Assembly (NCBI GenBank): GCA_023458215.1
Contig: JAEXAJ010000180.1
Coordinates: 1 to 64,000 of the forward strand
Direction of reading: 5' to 3'
DNA from: Bacteroidota bacterium
GTDB taxonomy: Bacteria; Bacteroidota; Bacteroidia; Bacteroidales; Bacteroidaceae
DNA length: 64,000 nt
Shown here one piece after another: positions 9,143-18,429 of this stretch. The translations under genes and the position numbers were made by a program. Within the stretch, counting starts at the first letter, position 1. Each line of letters starts with the position of its first letter. The notes beneath the pieces were generated by a model. The model saw only the letters and a list, made by a program, of their open reading frames with translations, searched no databases and had not been told where the DNA came from.

Positions 9143-10273
9143 ATGAAAACAAGAAAAACAAAATTACACCTTATTACATATATAGTAGCCGCCCTGTTGT
9201 TGACTGGTTGTGAAAATGAAATACCTTATAATCCCGGAAACCGGAAGCCGCTAATCGTGATGAATGCCTTACTTGATGCAGGGAGTACGGAAAACTTTGT
9301 ATATCTACACCTCAGCGAAGGCTACAACATTGGACGGGTAAACCAAGCCACACTTTCCCTCTACGTAAACGGGCAATTGACCGAGGAACCCCAGCCGATG
9401 ACTCCCCAAGAAATCTATGAAGGCCTAAGCGAAGAAAATTACGGCAAAGACGTTTACGAACAAATAATAAAGAATATCAAATTCAAGAAGTTCCGCTTAC
9501 GTACGAACTTTCATCCCGGCGATCGCATTCGTTTGGAAGCTACAGCCGAAGAAGGAGAATATCGGGTCAGCTCCGAAGTTATTGTCCCACAGCCGATACA
9601 AAAAATACAGGTAGACACATGTATTTCAAAGATTCTACAATGGAGTAGTATGAGAAATTACCGTAAAATAGAGGTTACCTTGCACGACCTCCCCAATGAA
9701 AAGAATTACTATCGCCTAGATATACAGAACAACTATCGCATATATGCCAGATACCCCGTCCCGTCATTGGATGAAAATGGGAAACAAAAAACCGACGAAA
9801 ACGGCTCACCACTCGTTTGGCATAAAGATACTGTCTTCAACTATACCGATCGTGAACTGATAAACCGTGAAGATATCATCCTGACGGACGGACATATCTC
9901 CCACTCCGATCAAGATGAAGAGAATGAAATGTTTCCAAGCATCAGCAACAAGTATAATATCTTTACCGACAATCAATTCTCCAATTCATCCGCTACATTA
10001 AAAGTGTATACGGCATTCCATCTTGACTACCTGAGCGGATACGATAGTGTACGTTCAACCCTTCTATCGCTGACTGTACGTCTGCTTAGTATCAGCAAAG
10101 AAGAGTACCTTTATATGAAAGGATTGAACTGCATGGATGATGACGACTATGACACTACATTGATGGAGCCCGTCAGTCTGCCCTCAAACGTCCAAGGTGG
10201 ATTAGGCTTTGTGGGAGTTTCTGCCGAAGCAAGAATAAATATGGAGTTTCCGGAAAAGTCACGTTGGGATTAG
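9143..10273 (+). CDS. DUF4249 family lipoprotein
   Basis: A 376-aa protein with a lipoprotein signal (VAALLLTGC), followed by the DUF4249 pattern: PLIVMNALLDAG near the start, beta-rich segments (GDRIRLEATAEEGEYRVSSE), and the C-terminal GGLGFVGVSAEARI block. DUF4249 proteins are found next to TonB receptors of the type encoded 28 bp upstream and are thought to be surface or periplasmic partners in uptake. It is probably the last gene of the 5337-10273 operon. The function is known only by association. Confidence 0.85.
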   Translation: MKTRKTKLHLITYIVAALLLTGCENEIPYNPGNRKPLIVMNALLDAGSTENFVYLHLSEGYNIGRVNQATLSLYVNGQLTEEPQPMTPQEIYEGLSEENYGKDVYEQIIKNIKFKKFRLRTNFHPGDRIRLEATAEEGEYRVSSEVIVPQPIQKIQVDTCISKILQWSSMRNYRKIEVTLHDLPNEKNYYRLDIQNNYRIYARYPVPSLDENGKQKTDENGSPLVWHKDTVFNYTDRELINREDIILTDGHISHSDQDEENEMFPSISNKYNIFTDNQFSNSSATLKVYTAFHLDYLSGYDSVRSTLLSLTVRLLSISKEEYLYMKGLNCMDDDDYDTTLMEPVSLPSNVQGGLGFVGVSAEARINMEFPEKSRWD

Positions 10274-10591
10274 CGAGAGCTATTTCCACATATCTTTTTG
10301 CCTGCAAAACATCATTTAACCTATCACAATGAACAAAATCAAACCTACTAATTATTACATCCGTATTACATAAACCGAATTAAACAGTCATTTTCACATC
10401 TAAAAATTGATCTAAATCAAGAAATGAGTGCAGATACTACACTTTCTTTATTATTCCTTTTTGTGTTTTAAAACATATTCCTATATTTGCATAGGTAAAA
10501 AGAAAAAGCTAAGCGCTTAGATAGTTTTCAATAGGTATTAGCTTATATTAGATTAGTTTTTTAGGAATAACAAATTTAAAAAGTAGGTATT
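10274..10591 (+). promoter_or_regulatory. Intergenic region with promoter and long leader of the 117-aa protein gene
   Basis: No gene is seen. TTTG (10460-10463) and TATATTTG (10482-10489), 18 bp apart, form a Bacteroides promoter. Transcription would start near 10496, giving an untranslated leader of roughly 95 nt before the gene at 10592. The leader includes the palindromic stretch AAGCGCTTAG. No known riboswitch was recognised. Confidence 0.5.
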
Positions 10592-10945
10592 ATGAAAAGA
10601 TTAGGATTAACATTAGTGGCAGCAGTATGTTTGACCGCCACAACATTTGCAGCAGGAAACCAACCTACAACAGCCAAATGGGAAGGTAACATCAACGTAA
10701 CTAAATTGAGCCAGTATTTGAAATTAAACGCCGGTCAGCACGAAGAAGTGGCTAACATTTGCGAATACTTCGATCAACAGATGGAACGTGCTACGAAATC
10801 AAGGAAAGATCAGGAGAAACTCCTCCGCAACGCAGTTTACGGAAATCTGAAGTTGATGAAGCAGACTTTGAGCGAAAAGCAGTACGCTGACTATGCCAGA
10901 GTATTGAATGCTACCTTGCAGAACAAAGGCATCGAAGTGAAATAA
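10592..10945 (+). CDS. Small exported helical protein, function unknown
   Basis: A 117-aa protein with a signal peptide (MKRLGLTLVAAVCLTATTFAAG). The mature part is mostly helical and charged (LNAGQHEEVANICEYFDQQMERATKSRKDQEKLLRNAVYGNLKLMKQTLSEKQYADYARVLN). The shape resembles Spy/CpxP-like periplasmic proteins, but the LTxxQ motifs of that family are not clearly present. It has its own promoter with a long leader and a strong terminator, so it is an independent, probably well-expressed unit. Family assignment is uncertain. Confidence 0.75.
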   Translation: MKRLGLTLVAAVCLTATTFAAGNQPTTAKWEGNINVTKLSQYLKLNAGQHEEVANICEYFDQQMERATKSRKDQEKLLRNAVYGNLKLMKQTLSEKQYADYARVLNATLQNKGIEVK

Positions 10946-10990
10946 ATTTCACTTCTGATAAATGCGAAATTCGTATTTTATATATCAATG

Positions 10991-11032
10991 AAAAGGGCAC
11001 TGAATTTTATAAATTCAATGCCTTTTCTTTTA
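10991..11032 (+). terminator. Rho-independent terminator
   Basis: An imperfect stem of about 16 bp (arms 10991-11008 and 11011-11026) is followed by TTTCTTTTA, 45 bp after the stop of the 117-aa protein gene. Confidence 0.7.
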
Positions 11033-11096
11033 TGTCAACACCGCCAGTTCCACGATGCTAACTATCTAACCAGTTTTTATATCAGTCCTTCTACTT

Positions 11097-11849
11097 TCAC
11101 AAGCAAAATCGGTCTTGCAATTCTTTTTTATATTTTCTAGACACAAGCAATTCCGTCACTTTATCAAAAGGTGGATATAAGATGCATTTGTTATCTTTAA
11201 TAAGCATCAAATAGTCAATATTGATAATATAGGATTGATGTATCTGCACAAAGCTGGGTGAATACTGAGTAATCTGCTCGGCAGTCATACCGCGACGCAA
11301 CACTAATGGCGGTTGATTGTTCAAGATAACTTCCCACTGCTTACGGTCGGAACAATAACGGAAAAAGCCGATCTCGGCCGGGCGCAAAGCACGCATATCA
11401 TTCGTTGGCGTAAATACAATAAAAGTTTGCCCGGTATGCAAAGGCAACCCAACCGGCAAGGGAACTCGTTGTCCGGCTTCCACCTGCTTCACGAAACGTG
11501 TAAGTATATCTTTCAATTCTTGCTCCTCAAAAGGCTTCAACATATAGTCGAAAGCAGCTTCACGAATAGCTTGTATCATATATTTGTCGTATGCCGTATA
11601 GAAGACCACCCGCATACTCCATGAAACGCTATCACGCATATCTTGCAACATCTCCATGCCCGTAGTATCCGGCATTTCAACATCCAGGAACAACAAATCA
11701 GGTTGTACTTTAGCTATAAGTTTCTTTCCCTGCTTGCCATTCCGTGCTGTTCCTTCCAAAGAGAAGCGAGCATCTTTCTTTAATTCGAAACTCAAATTCT
11801 CAAGAGCCACTTCATCATCATCAACTATGACAACCTTGTACTTATCCAT
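11097..11849 (-). CDS. LytTR-family response regulator
   Basis: The 250-aa cytosolic protein has a receiver domain (VVIVDDDE at residues 7-13, phospho-acceptor Asp56 in LFLDVEMP, Lys in MLKPF) and a C-terminal LytTR DNA-binding domain (about residues 145-248, QIHQSYIINIDYL). It follows the TPR histidine kinase gene on the same strand by 130 bp. A good promoter lies in the gap, so it can be expressed alone as well as with the kinase. The regulon is unknown. Confidence 0.92.
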   Translation of the reverse strand: MDKYKVVIVDDDEVALENLSFELKKDARFSLEGTARNGKQGKKLIAKVQPDLLFLDVEMPDTTGMEMLQDMRDSVSWSMRVVFYTAYDKYMIQAIREAAFDYMLKPFEEQELKDILTRFVKQVEAGQRVPLPVGLPLHTGQTFIVFTPTNDMRALRPAEIGFFRYCSDRKQWEVILNNQPPLVLRRGMTAEQITQYSPSFVQIHQSYIINIDYLMLIKDNKCILYPPFDKVTELLVSRKYKKELQDRFCL

Positions 11850-11869
11850 GTCATTTTATGTTTTCTTTG

Positions 11870-11901
11870 CGAATATAGGGATTATCTTCTTTCCATACAA
11901 A
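11870..11901 (-). promoter_or_regulatory. Promoter for LytTR response regulator
   Basis: On the minus strand TTTG (11901-11898), a 20-bp spacer and TATATTCG (11877-11870, one mismatch to TAnnTTTG) precede the regulator start by 20 bp. Confidence 0.55.
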
Positions 11902-11979
11902 ACAGGTATAACTCATTTACGCACCAAATATCTATTTTCAAGGTTTATCCTTATAAAAAACAAGACTAAGCAGTGATTC

Positions 11980-14007
11980 TTAAATTTCATAATTATACTT
12001 ATCAGGTAATAAGAATGTTACTTGACATCCTGTTTCTCCCCCCGGTAAAGAGATATTATGTATAGAAACGTCAATCGCTTCTTTGTTCTTCATATTTAGA
12101 ATCTGAATAGTCTGCATAATAACCTTCATACCCGTACCGGTACCTCTATGCGAACTATTCGGACGATATCCACCACCATTATCCGTTATCTTAATGCAGG
12201 TACTATCTTCTTGGCGATGTACCGTTATCCACAAATTACGTTCTCCTTCTTTATCTCTCAAAGCATGCTTCACTGCGTTTTCAACAGGTATTTGTATTAA
12301 CATAGAAGGTAGCAGCGTTCTATCAGGATAAACATTTTCTCCTATCTCAATCAACGGGTGAAAAGCTGAACCAAGAGAGCGACGTTCCAAATCAATATAA
12401 GTTTTTACAAAATCCAGCTCCTCGGTTAGAGTGACACAAAGTTGTTCTGCCAATTCCAGATTGCGGCGCATTAATTTAACCAAAGAAGATAGTTCGTGCT
12501 GCTCTTCATCTTTCCGTTCAGCCATTTCTTGATTGAGAACATTAAAAATAAAATGTGGAGACAGACGGTTGCGGATGTTCTCCAAGCGGAGGGTGGAAAC
12601 CATGCGACGGTTCTTGGCAAGCAGCAAAGCCCGTTTCTTCTTGCTATACATATAAACAAAGACCACCGTCAGGAAGGTGATAACAAAAAGCGCAATCCAC
12701 AATGTCCTGGTCTGCTGTAATTCAAGTACTTCATTCTCTTTCTTTTGGATAAAAACTTTCTGTGCCATGAGCGTGGAGTCTTGCTGGTAACGCAAGGCAA
12801 GATCTGCAGTTCTCATTTTAACACGCTCATTACGAATAGAGTCATCCAGTTGATCATTCTTTTTCATATAGTAATAAGCTTGCTTATAATCTCCAGCCTC
12901 TTCATGAAATTGTTGAAGGTATTTATTGCGTATATGCACCATGTCAGGATCGATATCCGCAGGAGTAAAACTATCTGCCAGTAAACGCCGTGCTTTGGAA
13001 AGGTCCTTCTGCAACAATGCCAGTTCTATATTTTGCGTATCGATGTAATAGAGGGCAGTTGTTACTCCCATCTCTTCAAAGAAAGGTTTACATTTATCAA
13101 TACATTGGGCGGCAGAATCGGCTTCGTTCAATTGAAGATAACAATCTGCCAGATTCAATCGGCCCAAATTCTGTTCGAAACTCATATCCGGATAACCTTC
13201 TACTAAATTGAGCACTTTCTTGAAGTATCCCATAGCAGTCTGATAATCCTCACGATAATAATAAGAAGTTCCTCTATTGTTGAGATAGATATACTTTTCA
13301 TAAGGCAACATATCTGCAAAACTTTTTGCTGCAAGGTTGTAATAATAATCACATTGCTCAAAGTCACGCATGGTGACATAGATTTGTGCCAATCCGTAAT
13401 AAATAGGAGGTTTCTTTGAAGAAGCAAGATTCAGAGAATCACACAACAGCAATGCCCTCCGATACCAGGCTGCTCCTACATCCAGCTTTCCCAGTCGATT
13501 ATTAGCATCAGCCAAATTCATCAGAATATCCGGTATAACTTCCATATTTGCACCTTGCATTCTTTGTTCGTATGCTTTCCTGAAATAGACTTCGGCAGAA
13601 TCCATATATCCGGTCCTCGCAAATATATTTCCTTTCATATTGAAACATTCTGATGTCAAATCGGCATCGCGTTGGGACACCGGCTGCTTATCTATAAAGC
13701 TCTCTATTTGGCGTATAATAATCCTCGCCGAATCAAGCTCCGATGTAATCAGATAAGTTTTCAAAGTCATAGACAAGTAGCGATACTTCACCAAACTATC
13801 CTTCACTTCGGTAACCTTCTGAAAGGCTTGTGTTCTTACTTTGCGGGGAGCAATGGCTATGGAATCGCCATTAGCACGGTAGAAAGTGTTGAATACTTGC
13901 ATCTCAGATACCTTTTCTCTCTTTCCTTGAGATACACAAGCATACAAAGTTATAATCGTCATCAGACATAGATAAACTTGAATTATATCTTTTATCCTCT
14001 TACACAT
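11980..14007 (-). CDS. TPR-containing sensor histidine kinase (LytS-type His_kinase domain)
   Basis: The 675-aa protein begins with a lipoprotein-like signal (LMTIITLYAC), followed by a long extracytoplasmic region of TPR-like helices (for example NMKGNIFARTGYMDSAEVYFRKAYEQR and NRGTSYYYREDYQTAMGYFKKVLN). One membrane segment (TLWIALFVITFLTVVFVYMY) leads to a coiled coil and a His_kinase domain with the acceptor His485 in RLSPHFIFN, then an HATPase domain with GNGGG-like boxes near the end (ITDNGGGYRPNSSHRGTGTG). The neighbouring LytTR regulator is its likely partner. The signal is unknown. Confidence 0.9.
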   Translation of the reverse strand: MCKRIKDIIQVYLCLMTIITLYACVSQGKREKVSEMQVFNTFYRANGDSIAIAPRKVRTQAFQKVTEVKDSLVKYRYLSMTLKTYLITSELDSARIIIRQIESFIDKQPVSQRDADLTSECFNMKGNIFARTGYMDSAEVYFRKAYEQRMQGANMEVIPDILMNLADANNRLGKLDVGAAWYRRALLLCDSLNLASSKKPPIYYGLAQIYVTMRDFEQCDYYYNLAAKSFADMLPYEKYIYLNNRGTSYYYREDYQTAMGYFKKVLNLVEGYPDMSFEQNLGRLNLADCYLQLNEADSAAQCIDKCKPFFEEMGVTTALYYIDTQNIELALLQKDLSKARRLLADSFTPADIDPDMVHIRNKYLQQFHEEAGDYKQAYYYMKKNDQLDDSIRNERVKMRTADLALRYQQDSTLMAQKVFIQKKENEVLELQQTRTLWIALFVITFLTVVFVYMYSKKKRALLLAKNRRMVSTLRLENIRNRLSPHFIFNVLNQEMAERKDEEQHELSSLVKLMRRNLELAEQLCVTLTEELDFVKTYIDLERRSLGSAFHPLIEIGENVYPDRTLLPSMLIQIPVENAVKHALRDKEGERNLWITVHRQEDSTCIKITDNGGGYRPNSSHRGTGTGMKVIMQTIQILNMKNKEAIDVSIHNISLPGGETGCQVTFLLPDKYNYEI

Positions 14008-14137
14008 TTTCTATAGCGTCAATTTATAAGTTCATATATCATTAACTGCAAACTTAAACTTTTTTTAGCAAAAGATAGTATAACCTGCTTATTATTTATG
14101 CGAATCAGTAGTTGAAGTACATTTCTTACGAGTTTTG

Positions 14138-14340
14138 AAAGCCTCTCCTCCGCCCCCGCCCTGCGGGAGGTTGTGTAAAAACTCTCTTAATGCTTTCTTT
14201 TAGGCACGGATTACACGGATTTCACTGTTTTAGTTTACTTAATCCGTGTTATTCCGTGTAATCCGTGCCTAAAATATCATCATTATGTAAGCACTAATAT
14301 ACTTTTCACACAACCTCGCGGGGGCGGAGGAGAGGCTTTT
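14138..14340. repeat. Nested inverted-repeat element
   Basis: Outer arms of about 38-44 nt (14138-14181 and 14302-14340) are complementary: both read GCCTCTCCTCCGCCCCCGC, then GAGGTTGTGT, on opposite strands. The left arm carries an extra small GC palindrome. Inside lies a second inverted repeat (14198-14220 and 14252-14274) with TTTAGGCACGGATTACACGG. The outer arms are much more GC-rich than their AT-rich surroundings. No coding frame is present. It looks like a non-autonomous palindromic element with another one inserted in it. Confidence 0.75.
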
Positions 14341-14418
14341 CTTTCTTTCGCAAAATGCACAAAACTTCACTGCGAGAAGTATAGCAATGCAAAACAAAAA
14401 TAGTTTTTACTCTTTCTG

Positions 14419-15145
14419 CCTCCACACTTCCACTCATTCTCTATATCTACCTATTCATCGACCTTACAGGTGCGGTGGAAGCAAATTAAAAAGGTGGAGG
14501 CAAATTTTGCTTCCACCTCGACACGCAATCTTTTCTTCTTCGTAAAACACTACTAATCTGTATATAATATTGCATTAAACGCATAAACAGCTACATCATT
14601 CAATCTTCATTTTTTCGATCAAAAAGCGTCGGGTATAGCAAGTATCGCCATTGATTTATTTACTTTTTACCTGCGTACAATACGTCAATGCCTTATGTAT
14701 AATACATGTAACATACGTACTTCATTTGTTTAATCCTTGTCACTACTTAAGAGCTAATATTAGTTAGCCTTTCTATTGACATTAGTTATCTTATTTGTTG
14801 ATCTTTGTAAACAGATAAGACAACTAATATTAGCCCTTCATAAATGTTAAGGATAAACAGGACAAACGGCAAGATATAAGCGCACAAACAATGGGGCAAA
14901 AGCAAAGGGATGCAGATGCTTATGATAAACAAGACATGTGTTTATACTCCAATCAGCCAGCAAGTGTAGCTTAGAGGCGTTACTTTCTTTTGCGATAGGT
15001 GCCACTTATCTCTTGCTACAAGCAGGAAGTGGGATGATACCCAAAGGTGGAAGCAAATTTTGCCTCCACCTTTTTAATTTGCTTCCACCACACCTGTAAT
15101 GCCGATGAATAAGGAGATATAAAGAAAAGGTGGAGGTGTGGAGGT
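14419..15145. repeat. About 100-bp inverted repeats bounding a 530-bp AT-rich segment
   Basis: The left arm (14419-14518) and right arm (15046-15145) are imperfect reverse complements. Shared blocks include CCTCCACAC, TTCATCG, TTACAGGTG, GGTGGAAGCAAATTAAAAAG and GGTGGAGGCAAA. Each arm also contains its own small hairpin (GGTGGAGGCAAATTTTGC followed by the complement). The 530-bp interior has no gene, but holds a 19-bp imperfect hairpin (14781-14799 with 14811-14829) and several copies of CTAATATTAG. The structure resembles a MITE or a transposon remnant that lost its gene. Confidence 0.7.
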
Positions 15146-15733
15146 GAAATGAAGAAAACTCCGTTTAGATCTTGTACTCAATTTATACTTCTCTCGGGTA
15201 CTTTTTGTGCATTACTTTAGGGAAATGAAACATTATTTTTCACCTCCTGTGTTGCTTAAAATGTTCTTCTACGATGAACAAATTAGTTCTGAGCGATTAT
15301 GAACAAAATACTTCCACTCTACCTATTCGCCTTTAACAATATATCAATAAGAAAATGATTCGATGTTAATAGAAAACGTCTAAGAATCAAAGAGAAAAGT
15401 ATCATGATTTAGTAATTGCTCTTCGTTCAACTTAAAATAGAATATAGCTTGAATGAGTTCCTTGCTTTCGCATATAGAGAAGAGAGGATATACATAATTA
15501 ATCTATTTGTCCGATTTCAGAAAATATTCCCAAATCTTCATTTCGGATCTATTGTTAGAAGTTAAATTCAACAGCATAGTTCATATTTCCATCCTGATAG
15601 TACACAAATAGATATTTATAGTAATTTACACGGATTAGCTTGTTTCTTTTTTATAAGAAAATAACTTATTTTTGTAAGAATAATAAAGATTTCCTCCTTT
15701 TCCTTTTGATTAACAACAACTAATACTTATAAA
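15146..15733 (+). promoter_or_regulatory. AT-rich upstream region of the TIR cluster with a -7 box
   Basis: No gene is visible in this AT-rich stretch. TATTTTTG at 15667-15674 matches the Bacteroides -7 consensus and lies 59 bp before the first gene of the TIR cluster. A -33 box is weak (TTTC at 15643-15646, 20 bp upstream). It is the most plausible promoter for the seven-gene cluster. Confidence 0.45.
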
Positions 15734-16615
15734 ATGATACGACCTATCGAATACATCCATCCCGAAGACGAAGCTGCCAGAAGAAATATGGAAGCCATTC
15801 CCGGTTTTGCAGCAGCAATGAAACTCTTTATGCGCTACTACAGCGAACAATTATTTCATGGGCTTAATATGGCTAATAAGATCAGGCTTTCGCCTAAACA
15901 ATTGCCCAACATCTATGAGAAGCTCCCTCCTATTTGTAAAAAGCTGAGCATTAAGGAGCCGGAATTCTATTTGGAAATGAGCCCTTTTCCCAATGCTTAT
16001 GCCATGGGAGACACACGTACTATGATAACAGTCACCTCCGGTTTATTAGAATATCTTACGGATGAAGAAGTCTCTGCCGTTATCGCACATGAGTGCGGAC
16101 ATATTGCCTGCCGTCACACGTTGTACTACACTATGGCACAGCTTCTGCTCCAGAACATCAACAATATGGGACTCTTGGGAGATGCCATCACACCCATATT
16201 CTGGGCATTGCAGTATTGGAGCAGAAGAAGTGAACTTTCGGCAGACCGAGCCGGAGCAGTAGCCCTCGGCAGTATAGAAAGAATAGTAGAAGTACAAATT
16301 CGTTTGGCAGGCGGTCCTGCTAGCATTACTAAAGATGTAAACATTGACGAGTTTGTAAAACAAGCTGATTATTACGACACCTTGCAAGATAATAATTGGG
16401 ACAAATTCCTTCAGAATTGGTCTATCCTGGAGTCCAGTCATCCTTATGCTGCCATACGGGTAAGAGAGATTCTGAAATGGGGAAAAACCGATCAATGGCA
16501 CCGGATAAAAGACATTGTCCAACTGGAAGAAAAAGGATTGATCTGTCCAAACTGCAACAAAGCTGTAGAAGAATCATGGTTCTACTGCAAAGAGTGCGGG
16601 TATAAATTAAAATAA
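15734..16615 (+). CDS. M48-family zinc metallopeptidase with C-terminal zinc ribbon
   Basis: The 293-aa protein has the M48 catalytic motif HECGH (residues 119-123) and the third-ligand region SELSADRAG (about 166-173). The C-terminal zinc ribbon has Cys271, Cys274, Cys285 and Cys288 (CPNC and CKEC). Hydrophobic segments around residues 133-160 may associate with the membrane, but no clear signal peptide is seen. M48 enzymes (HtpX, Oma1, BepA types) cleave membrane or misfolded envelope proteins. It is the first gene of the TIR cluster, 28 bp before the next gene. Its zinc ribbon recurs in the third gene, suggesting that the first three genes form a module. The substrate is unknown. Confidence 0.88.
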   Translation: MIRPIEYIHPEDEAARRNMEAIPGFAAAMKLFMRYYSEQLFHGLNMANKIRLSPKQLPNIYEKLPPICKKLSIKEPEFYLEMSPFPNAYAMGDTRTMITVTSGLLEYLTDEEVSAVIAHECGHIACRHTLYYTMAQLLLQNINNMGLLGDAITPIFWALQYWSRRSELSADRAGAVALGSIERIVEVQIRLAGGPASITKDVNIDEFVKQADYYDTLQDNNWDKFLQNWSILESSHPYAAIRVREILKWGKTDQWHRIKDIVQLEEKGLICPNCNKAVEESWFYCKECGYKLK

Positions 16616-16643
16616 GTATAATCCTAAATAATATAGAACAAGT

Positions 16644-16901
16644 ATGTTTTTCGATCAAAATGGAATGTTACGTTTAGACGAAGTGGTTGCAGAGCGACCC
16701 ACATTCAAAAAAATTATGGAAGACCAAATAGTAACGGATGCCGAATTGGAAGATCAGGCAAACCTGGTAGTATCTATACTGAAACGTATAGAAGAAACAT
16801 TTCCTCCTGAACAATTAAAGCAGGTGGAAGAATTACTGGCAGAAACCAGCGTTTTGTATGCCGCCAGCCAGTATAAAGAGTTACAAGAGTTACGTCACTA
16901 A
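16644..16901 (+). CDS. Small hypothetical protein of the TIR cluster
   Basis: An 85-aa, acidic, apparently all-helical cytosolic protein (EDQANLVVSILKRIEETFPPEQLKQVEELLAETSVLYAASQYKELQEL). It has no signal, membrane segment or Cys. I do not recognise a family. It sits 28 bp after the M48 gene and 16 bp before the zinc-ribbon gene, so co-expression is likely; it could be an adaptor between them. Confidence 0.7.
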   Translation: MFFDQNGMLRLDEVVAERPTFKKIMEDQIVTDAELEDQANLVVSILKRIEETFPPEQLKQVEELLAETSVLYAASQYKELQELRH

Positions 16902-16917
16902 TTCATCTTTTATCATT

Positions 16918-17427
16918 ATGGGAACATTTAAATCGACTAAGACATTTTTCGCATCGCCGGCATTAATACCGACTATTGCACAAGATATCAGTACTATTTT
17001 CTCCAATGAAGGTTATCAGGTACAATCGGACAATCTGCTGAGTGGCGGATATGATATATCCATTACCAAGGGTGGAGTATTCAAAGCTGTATTAGGCATG
17101 AAAACTGCTTTAAAAGTAGAGATTCTCCCCAATGGGAATTACATTCAAATTAATGCCGGTATCGGAATCTTTGGTCAGCAAGCTATTCCTGCCGTCATAT
17201 CCATGTTTTTCTTCTGGCCGGTACTTATCACACAAATCTCAGGTATGATATCACAAGCCAAAATGGATGACCGAGTAATGGAAATAGCCGGTGATACAAT
17301 TGCACGTGTGAGTTATCAGAACGGTGGTAATCCGGGCGGAAATGCAAAAGGTAAGTTCTGCACAAAATGTGGAAAAGAGAATGTGGCGGATGCGGCGTTT
17401 TGTTGCGGATGCGGGAATAAGCTATAA
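16918..17427 (+). CDS. Membrane-associated protein with C-terminal zinc ribbon
   Basis: The 169-aa protein starts at the ATG at 16918; an upstream in-frame start at 16858 would overlap the preceding gene by 44 bp. The N-terminal half (FKSTKTFFASPALIPTIAQDISTIFSNEGYQVQ) is a small alpha/beta domain. It is followed by a hydrophobic stretch (AIPAVISMFFFWPVLITQI), a Gly/Asn linker and a terminal zinc ribbon (FCTKCGKEN, FCCGCGNKL). The ribbon resembles that of the M48 protein two genes upstream. The specific function is not known. It may recruit or be clipped by the peptidase, which is inference. Confidence 0.75.
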   Translation: MGTFKSTKTFFASPALIPTIAQDISTIFSNEGYQVQSDNLLSGGYDISITKGGVFKAVLGMKTALKVEILPNGNYIQINAGIGIFGQQAIPAVISMFFFWPVLITQISGMISQAKMDDRVMEIAGDTIARVSYQNGGNPGGNAKGKFCTKCGKENVADAAFCCGCGNKL

Positions 17428-17454
17428 TATGCTCACTCAGATACAAATAATAAT

Positions 17455-18429
17455 ATGGAAATAGATATCTTTATCAGCTACTCCTCGAAGAACAAAAATA
17501 CAGCTTACGCCATTTGTCATGCACTTGAACAAGCAAATATACGATGCTGGATTGCTCCAAGGGACATAGATCAGGTCGGTGGACAAAGTTATGCAAGTGA
17601 AATAACAAAAGCTATAATAAACAGTAAAGCTGTTATTCTAGTTTTCTCGTGCCATTCTGCAACCTCCTATTGGGTAGCGAGTGAAATTAATATTGCTTTT
17701 TCAAATGGGAAACCAATCATACCATATAAAATAGATAATACAGACTTGCGAGATAGTTCAGAGCTCTATCTAATGTTAAACAGCAAACATTGGATAGAAT
17801 CTTACCCTAATCCGGAACAAAAATTTGCAGTACTTATAAACAGCGCATTATCATTTATAAATGGAAATGAGAATGTGGCTAACATTGATAAAGAGAAGAT
17901 ATCACCAACTAACAAGAACAAAAGAAATATAGGTATAACTATCTTATGCTTGTTGGCTGTTATCAGTTTTGCATATTATCTTTCTCAGAGTAAATTCACT
18001 AATAATCGAGAAACCGGAGAAGAAACTATAGAAATCATAGACAACAAAGAGCCCATAAAAAAAGACAAAGACTGGAGCGGTCATTGGGTACATTCTGCAG
18101 AGAAAGGTTATACCTATGGCGGAACCGCAATTGTATATGAAACGGAAATAAACCTAAACACAACAGACTACAAGAACTATACAGGTAATTTAGAAATAAA
18201 TGGATGGCAATGTGGCTATAGATGTGATATCACAGCTTACGCCACTGATAACATATTGAGAATTCAAATCAGCAAGAGTGAAGATACAATAGGATTCTAT
18301 GATTTCACAGATGGTGATCCATTAGTTGTTTTGAAACGTCAACCTGATAATTCAGTTATAGGCGAATGGTTTAGGGATATGTCAGATGGTACAATAGTAG
18401 ATAATAATGGCGTATTCTATAAAAAGTAA
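17455..18429 (+). CDS. TIR-domain membrane protein 1
   Basis: The 324-aa protein has an N-terminal TIR domain (DIFISYSSKNKN, then CWIAPRDI, then SYWVASEI) with Glu77 at the position of the catalytic glutamate of NAD-cleaving TIR domains. A membrane segment follows (about 157-177, ITILCLLAVISFAYYL), then an extracytoplasmic C-terminal region of about 120 residues that looks beta-rich and lipocalin-like (WSGHWVHSAEKGYTYGGTA, LRIQISKSEDTIGFYDF). It starts 27 bp after the zinc-ribbon gene. Many TIR domains cleave NAD; activity here is predicted from the retained Glu only. Confidence 0.85.
   Translation: MEIDIFISYSSKNKNTAYAICHALEQANIRCWIAPRDIDQVGGQSYASEITKAIINSKAVILVFSCHSATSYWVASEINIAFSNGKPIIPYKIDNTDLRDSSELYLMLNSKHWIESYPNPEQKFAVLINSALSFINGNENVANIDKEKISPTNKNKRNIGITILCLLAVISFAYYLSQSKFTNNRETGEETIEIIDNKEPIKKDKDWSGHWVHSAEKGYTYGGTAIVYETEINLNTTDYKNYTGNLEINGWQCGYRCDITAYATDNILRIQISKSEDTIGFYDFTDGDPLVVLKRQPDNSVIGEWFRDMSDGTIVDNNGVFYKK

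Noticed and set aside
14008..15733. Hidden tRNA or protein gene in the repeat-rich gap
   Set aside because: No cloverleaf with CCA end and no open frame with plausible composition was seen; the hairpins are explained by inverted repeats.
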